Source: Ophioceras dolichostomum (Eukaryota; Ascomycota; Sordariomycetes; Magnaporthales; Ophioceraceae). From it: a stretch of 64,000 nt of DNA. This document shows, in pieces, positions 56,986 through 64,000 of the stretch. Made by a program: the position numbers and the translations under genes. The notes beneath the pieces are model-generated. The model saw nothing but the letters and a program-made list of their open reading frames with translations. It searched no databases and had not been told where the DNA came from. The stretch's first letter is position 1. The number at the start of each line of letters is the position of its first letter. The stretch spans positions 1-64,000 of the forward strand of contig PYST01000161.1 of the NCBI GenBank assembly GCA_003049485.1. Reading direction: 5' to 3'.

Positions 56986-59900
56986 AACTACAGACCTCCC
57001 CCATCGTTCGTCCGGCCCCCTTTCCTCATCCCATCTCCTCTAGTTATCGCCCGTAAAATACCCCCAATGTCGGTTGGCGTTTGGCCTCGTTAGTCATTCC
57101 ACTCACTACCTTGCCATCGGACACAGCTACCCGCATAAGTTCAGCTCTGTCCGTATCCGTATACCAAGACATAGCGTTCGGTCACTGACAGCCAGTCGTG
57201 CGTGTTTAGGAAAATCCAAGCGACGTCTAGTCGTGATTATATATCTGCACCATCAAATTACCTCATCTCTTTTTCTTTCCCCATTCCCCTCTCGACCCAG
57301 CCGTCCTGACTGGGGCGCTCTCTCTTTCTCGAGCAGCAATGCTTTTACGATCACCGCGTGCATCATGCCAGCTGCCAAGTCCAGACGCCTTCCAAACATC
57401 GGCTCTCCTGTTCGGCATCTCGTCGACATCACATCCACGCAGTAGTAGTCCGGCAGGCAAGAAGCATCAATGATCACCGATTCTAGCTCGCACGTCAGGG
57501 GAATTCTCATCCCATCTTTCCTCCCTGCCTCCCTCCCCTTTCCCTTCGATTCTGAATCTAGAACGGACTCGGAGGAGGGATCCAAGGTAGGTCGGATGAC
57601 AGGTCCATTATCAAGAGACGATCGCCACGGAACAGACTCGCCATAGACCCGGAAAAAGCGACGCCCAGCTGGATCATGGCCAGAACAAAACGGATGGCCC
57701 CCATCCCGGATGGTTCGGGAACGCAGTCTCAGCCACTTCTTTGTTTTCATCATCTCTATGGGCTCTAAACGGGGGTGGTGGCAACGTCGCCCATCATCAT
57801 GCCCTTCTTTCTCGCACACCCTCCTCCGCCAGCACGGTGATAACCGAGGGGGACTCATGGTCGCAAGCCCACCCAATGGATTTGGTCAAGGCGCTCGTTT
57901 TATTTTGGAAAACGAGTTCTCTGGGCTCTCTCCGAGCCTGGCACCTGAGCCTGTGGGGTGAAAGGTAGGTGTGAGAGGTATGTTGAGAGAAATGGGGAGA
58001 CCGCCAGAAAAAAGATAGAAGTGAAAAGAAACGAGGAAGACCAAAGAAGACAACAAGAGATTTCACCAATCCCGCGGGCTAAACATCAGAAGTCCGGCTG
58101 GAAGGAGAGCTGCAAATGCCGCGAATGGGCAGACTGATGATACTCGTGATCCCGTTTTGTCTCTCCTCCGACCAGGTTCTCGCCTGGCACTCAACCATCC
58201 CGCCCCCTATTCCCATCCTCTTCTCGCAAACTACGGGACTGCAAACGACAGCACCACAACGGCTTGGCCCTGAGCTTCATCACCAGTCAAGTACGTATCT
58301 ACAAAAAAGATAAGTAGGAGGTCATAACATAACGTAACATACCTACCCTCCCCACCCGTCCAACTCTCCAGTCCAGTAGTTCCTAGTCGACGATCAAGAG
58401 CCCGCGTCTGAAAACTGACATGTCCTCCGAGTTAGGCTGGGGGATTCTCACCAGTCCAGCAGGGGTCTCTCTCTGACCGGTCCCCTGATCAGATCGGCTG
58501 GCGGCCGACCCGGCCCAAAAAAGACAAAGAGAAAGCCTTTCGTTCTCTCTAACTTCCATTCTGGTTCCGTGGGTGGGGTGCGTGCCGGTTGCTTGCTCCC
58601 CCAGTTGCATACATGCCATCGTATAAGGAAGATCACAAAACGAGGAAGAAGGAGGAAAAAAGGAGAGGGTATGGCAGCTTATGGACACTCGCCCGAATCA
58701 GAACCAAGGTACTGCGAGCCTCGGTTGAGAGAGCCCGAGCTTGCTTGCCACTTGGAGTTGCCTGCCGGAAGGCGTTGGGAGTGGGGCAAGAGGAAGTAGG
58801 TACCTTAGGTATGTGTACTAGGTAGACTAACCGGCAGGCAGGTAGGACAGAATATGAGGATTAGATAAAATGATCTACTTCCCGAGCAGGCACGGTCGAC
58901 TCGGGATCCAGGAAAACCGTGATGAAGGGCCGCCTGGGTGGCCACCGGGATGTGGGATTAGCTCTGAGAGGAGGAGTGCGTGGTCTGTGAGCACTCCTTG
59001 TAGACACTTGCCTGCGAGACTGGCAGGGAGGGATAAAGAGAGAGTGTGTGCATGTGTAATAAGTGTGTGGGCGTGCTTACGTCCAGCTCTTGGTGTCCTG
59101 CCCTCAGCTCCTGTTGTTCCGACGCCTTCGTGATGTGGGTGGTTTTGGAAGTGGGTTGCTTGCTTGTTGTTTGCAACGGCGGTTCGACAGGGCATGGAGG
59201 AACCGTTCCGAAGAGCTGGTCGGCCTGCAGGGGAGAAGCAGCCAGAGAATATCCCCAAGCAAACTTCTTCCCAATCCTCTCTTGCATTTTGTGCAACAAC
59301 AAAGAACAACAAACCTGTCATGCTTAGTATGTTCACCGAGGCTAGCTAAAACATTACAGGCCGGAGGTTTTTGTACTCGAACCCCTGATGACATAGATAT
59401 CTGACCTGACAAGTGTTCTTCTGTCGCGGTGACGGGAAGAGGGCAGACGGAGGAAGGAAGAAACTGATGAAGAAGGAAAGGAGCCAACGACATCACAGGT
59501 GGTGTCGGAACTGTCAGGTTTCAAGCGCCAGGCTGGAAACATTCCTGATGTTACGACCGGACGTCCCCTGGGCCGAAACATGGTATGTGCGGTGTGTGCA
59601 GACCAGGTGTGGAGGGGGAGGGGGGGAGAGAAACACTGTGTCAGGCTTCTATCATTACACGCACGCCCGTTAGAAGTTGTCTTGATAATGGGCGTGTGAA
59701 GCCGGGGGTTGGATAGCAAGAGCATTGCTGTCTCCGCCGCTTTGGGTGCCCATCTTTCAGTCCGTCTGCCTTTCCCTCTGCCTCCTGCCTCCGTTCTCTG
59801 ATTCCTCCGGCCGGCAAGCAGGCAGGCAAGTGGCGTTCCGTTTATTCCGAGTGCAACGGCATGCAGGCATCATCAACCTCGATCGAGCCTCTCGCTTCGT

Positions 59901-62900
59901 GCGTCCGTTCATATATGGACATATCTGCGCCAAACTATGCATACATGCCGTCCCGATCATCATTTCTCAAAGAAAGAGATACAGACATGATGGACGCAGA
60001 CAGAGAGAAAGGAAAGGACGGACGGGACGTGAGTAGGTAGCATCTCGGGCACTCGGAAAGACGTCGAGGCAGGTTGTAACCCGGGCAGCTTCCAGAGATC
60101 TCGAGACGTCAGTGCAAGATCTGTTCGCAGCACTAGCCAAGAGCACACTGTCCAGACCGCTACTTTTCTTTGGCACCCTTGAGATGTAAACAGTTTCCAT
60201 TTCCCCATGCCATGTGGACTCCTCTGCCGCAGAAGCGGGTTTCGCATCGTACGTCGAGGCCTGGACCTTGTGGTCGTAAATCGTGCCATCGCAGCATTGT
60301 GCTGTAGTTTTATTAGTCCGTTCCCACGATGGTAGGTAAGAGTCGACCGTGAGAGGAATGGAAGGGGAAAAGGATTGGGCGAAGGATTTGTTTTGTCATT
60401 GTCCGCATGGCTTCTAGATTCCATCTGTTCGAACAGACGAAGGACAGAACCTATGTTACGTAGTTAGGGATAGGATCGAAGCCAGACATCAACTAGATGA
60501 GACGAGCAGGAAAAGAGTTGGGATGACTTCCTGCTGTCAGCCTTCTCCCCGGAACGAGGAAAATCCAACACTCCGCTCGACCACCGTTGCTGCTCGACGG
60601 TTCGTGGTGGGATTTGTCGCCTCACTAAAAAAGACGGACGAGAAGGATCCTCGAGGCACATCCTCCACCACATCATAATCATCACCCCGTATTCTAGGAC
60701 GATGCGTGCGAGCAGACGCCGTGCCGTTTCCGCCCTCGAGCGAATCAGCATCAATGAATGGGAAGTCATCAAAAACCGGGGGTATTGCTGTTCTCAAGCA
60801 GTATTCCATGCACAGTGAATAGCAAGCATACCTACGTTCACGTCTTTCGTTGTCGCCGTCGTCGGTCAAAGATTTTGACGCCCGCACGTCCTGATGTGTG
60901 TGTCTGTGTGTGTGCGTATTCCGCAAAGAGAAAGAGAGAGAATACGCCCCCGGCAGTGAAACTGATCTGGTCAGAGCCGGTCGCGGCATGCGTTTGAGAA
61001 TCGCGGCTCCTCGCTTATCACGGAACCGGCAGGGGTCCGCCGACCGGGATTGCCCCCGTAAAACTTTGGCAGGGCGACGCTGCGGGCGGCGGGGCATGCA
61101 GGAAGCGCCCTGAACCCTACCTGAGCCTTGGCATCTGCACCCCTTGTGTGAATCGAGTGTGTGCCGAACTGTCCGTGCTTCTTTCATCACTCCATGCCAT
61201 GCATCGTCGTCCAGATTGGGAGTCCTTTTCGTGATGTCTATATGATGTCAACTTCGATATCTGGGGCTTATGGCTATCATATTTTCACGAAGGATCTGTT
61301 TTGTACTACAGGATACAAGAGGTTATTTTCTCCTGTTAATAGTAGTAGTACGAGGGGGAAGCACAAGATCATTTCGAATCCTGGTCGAGTCAGGTCTCTT
61401 TTTCTCTTGGTCGATGGTACTCGCTGTCCCGGGTTGATGCTGCGGAAGGACAAAAACCTTTTTTCTTTCTTGTGTGAACCGATCCCCGCGACAGAGTTCA
61501 GATGCATTCGCGTCCTGGAACTCGGGGTCGGTGGGGCGGACATCAGATGACGAGACCCGACTTCATGCTCACGCCGGGGTTCCTTTGTTCGAAGAAATGG
61601 GCAGTTCAACTCATGCGTCGATATACGCTCATCAGAGTCCAGAATCTCCATTCATGGTGTCTGGAATCCAGAAAGAGAAGTGTAAGCATCTCCAGTTGGG
61701 AGGGTGAATAAAAAGAGGATCCATGATCTGCGTCGTCGACACTTGAACCCAGGTTGTCAAAACCAGGCTGACTGGGGCGACGGGCTCTCTTCGTGCTTTC
61801 TTTTCTTTTCGTGCCGCCTTGATGCCTCCTTCTTAAACCGAGGATCTGATCCAGGGCTGTTTCGGGGACTGGCAGAAGGGCAGACGGCCAAACAGTCAAG
61901 AATCTCTGTCGAGGGAGGTTTTGCGAGTTGTCCAATCCGCAGAGGCGAAGACAGCCCTCCATCAGTTTCGTCCTATGATCGAGGTGAATCAAATCTGTCT
62001 GCACATATCTTCTTTTTTGTCTCCGCCTCCGCCTCCGCAAATCTTGTATCCTGTGCCACTTCCTCCAAACAATCGCCGTTTTGTTTTGTATGGAAAACCC
62101 GGGCCTACAACCGGCAGATTAGGCGGCACAGCCAACGTGCTGCCATGGGATGGCTATGAGAAAAAAACAATGATTTTCTTCTAAGGAGTGGCTTCGGCGA
62201 CACTGTTCGGAATCTGCCCTGGGCGTTGTCGTTGTTGTTGGTTGTTGATGGCACTAGAGAAGACTCCCCGGTCTTACGGAATAGTAGATGTGCTATTATG
62301 ACCTAGTTTTTCTCCATTCCGCCCCGGGAGCTTTTCGGAGGCTGGACCCAGCGAAGTCGGCTTCGGCCTCACCAGCAAAATTAGCGTGGCCCAGTGGAGG
62401 CTCTGTGTCCCCGCTCGGAATGTGGACGACGACTGATGAAGAGGCAGGATGCAGGTGCTTTTTTCGATCCTTTTTTTTTTCCTTTCTTTTTCTGGCTTTG
62501 CAACTGTGCTTCTGGTTCTCGATTCTGGTCGACTAGTTCAAAGAACGTTAGCTCAACACCAAGCCGGAAGTTCGGACGAGAGAGATCACTCGACGATGGC
62601 GAAATGGGAGGAAAAGAAACTCAATGCGGATTCACGGATACACGGCGCGAGGCAGCATGGCACCATGGAAATTGGAAGCGAATGTCAATCTTTACTTATC
62701 CTTGTCGTCCCAATGCCGGAGCTGAAGCAATTCCCGGGGTTGCCGAGTCCCCATCCGTGCGGATCTGGATGATGCTCGAGACGACACGACACGAGGCAAT
62801 TGCGACTGATGATGCTCGCTCACTGGAGGGTTGCTTTTGAACAACAGGCATGCACGCGAAGCAGCCTGACCCTAGCGAAGCTCATGACGCCGACAATGCA

Positions 62901-64000
62901 TGTACGTTGTCAACGAAGCCATGATAATATTGGCCAGGATGTCCGGCCATTGTTCACCGCTGACCCTGCCCTATTATTCGTGCACGGTGTACACCTTGCA
63001 AGAGCCGAAAGTCATGAGTGATCCCTCTGCATGACATCAAATTTCGCGATGCTCTGGGCTTCGGGGAAATCGCATATCCAGATGGCGACGCTCCCCCAGA
63101 TTCCGAAGATGCGAGATGCCAAGCTTGGATGCCTAGGTCTATCCCTGAGAGTGCGGTCGAGCGCCGAAAAAAAGACACTCGGGATATTTCTGATACTGCA
63201 GACTCGAAAATAGTGTCCACACAGGGCCTTTCAAAACAACGGCATACGATTCATGATCGGTCAAGTTATACACAGACTGATTTTCTGCGCACTGCAGTAG
63301 AGCTCAGAGAACGACAGTCGGGGTTCCCGGGCCGGCATCGGCAGCACAATTTACGAGAGTGAGGCATTACTCAACGAGAGGGGGTGTGATGTTTGCCGTT
63401 GTTTGCAGTTTTGGAGTCTCAGTAACAACACAAGTGTCGCCACGGCGTCGTCCCGGAACAGGACTGAACCGGGCAAGCCACCCGCCGATCAAAGGCTGAC
63501 TTACCCGTCGTCATCCGGTCCCAACCCCTGTAGTGGTTGAGATGACAGCAGGACCATGGGCTCCTAGGGCTGGGAGTGGTGGGTGCCACCACGATCTTTG
63601 TCTTGCTGGCCTGCTGGCGAAAGCTGGATTACGCAGGTGTAGCCGCAGAGTCTCAGGTCGTGCTTGTCATCTGCCTCATCGATCACTAGACCTGGTCTTC
63701 CGAGATGCGGCCATGTTGTAGGACGGCGGGAGAGGCTCTGATGAGAGACAAACAAGGAGGGAGACGCCACCGGCACTATCCAAGTCGAAACTCTAAACAT
63801 AGACGGGATGGCTTCGATGATGTTTGCCTGTCACCTAATTGCGGAACGGAACAAGCAAGGAGAAGAAACCAACGCGGGAGAATAGGCATTCCGTTCTGTT
63901 TTGGTTTGGGCGTAGGTAGCCGCTGTCGTCCGGGCCGCCTCCTCATCAGCCAAGCCGTTAGATGCTTACAGAGAGGCCAAACCAGAGGCAAGGGCAACGG

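Larger units (their letters stand above)
53150..64000. other. About 11-kb gene-poor region upstream of the Myb-like gene
   Basis: I read both strands and found no frame with a recognisable domain and no tRNA, rRNA or snRNA. The longest frames (minus 57253-57876 and minus 60537-61190) are under 220 residues with patchy composition. The region is dense in pyrimidine tracts, T-runs, microsatellites and GTAAGT-like sites on the minus strand near 53.1-53.3 kb. That would fit a long multi-exon leader or non-coding transcripts of the Myb-like gene. Confidence 0.45.

Noticed and set aside
57253..57876. 207-residue minus-strand frame
   Set aside because: No recognisable domain, no splice context and mixed low-complexity composition; probably chance.
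60537..61190. 217-residue minus-strand frame
   Set aside because: It includes microsatellite-encoded THTHRHTH and shows no family match. The C-terminal part looks slightly more protein-like but has no support.

Overview
The window is nuclear DNA of a filamentous ascomycete (Pezizomycotina), most likely a Sordariomycete. The introns are short and mostly 80-210 nt, with GT...YAG ends and CTRAY branch sites. The gene families are typical of such fungi: HET domain, Clr5-ankyrin, GT15 mannosyltransferase, Crh-type GH16, CE5 esterase, spherulin-4/GH135, P450s and a Fot1/pogo transposase. Spacers are long and rich in microsatellites. I could not assign a species. Exon models were built by hand from frame, splice sites and family alignment from memory, without transcript data.

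Layout. At 1-1044 lies the truncated, mutated 5' part of a Fot1/pogo DDE transposon (minus). At 1683-3151 is a divergent Rtt106-like histone-chaperone protein, at 4095-6118 a CYP7/CYP8-like P450, and converging on it at 6380-7198 a secreted spherulin-4/GH135 protein. A self/non-self-like block follows: a HET protein (8988-11033), a CE5 acetylxylan esterase (11886-12710), a broken kinase-like gene (12977-14104, minus) and a 1351-residue HET protein (15713-19768). Then come a five-exon KRE2/MNT1-type mannosyltransferase (21947-23849), a dihydroxy-acid dehydratase paralog with an inferred 8-nt microexon (25191-27968, minus) and a seven-exon P450 (29988-32571, minus). A tRNA-Trp(CCA) sits at 35295-35366. 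An SDR of the 3-ketoacyl-CoA reductase type (36130-37176) converges on a 1469-residue Clr5-ankyrin protein (37333-41843, minus). After a 24-N assembly gap come a Utr2/Crh-type GPI-anchored chitin-glucan transglycosylase (43200-45049, minus) and a poly-Q Myb-like DNA-binding protein (49389-52172 or 53149, minus) with very long 5' introns. The last 11 kb hold no gene I can support.

How the genes fit together. Wall construction and surface carbohydrate form one theme: mannosyltransferase, Crh transglycosylase, GH135-like protein and acetylxylan esterase. HET, Clr5-ankyrin and kinase-like proteins form a second, the kind of fast-evolving set linked to allorecognition and fungal immune-type signalling. 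Two P450s, a DHAD paralog and an SDR form a third, metabolic theme, but no backbone biosynthetic enzyme is present. I found no clearly new multi-gene system. The most distinctive local signals are the DHAD microexon, the insert-split HET protein, the 99-bp in-frame duplication in the Clr5-ankyrin gene, and RIP-compatible stop codons in the transposon and the kinase-like gene.
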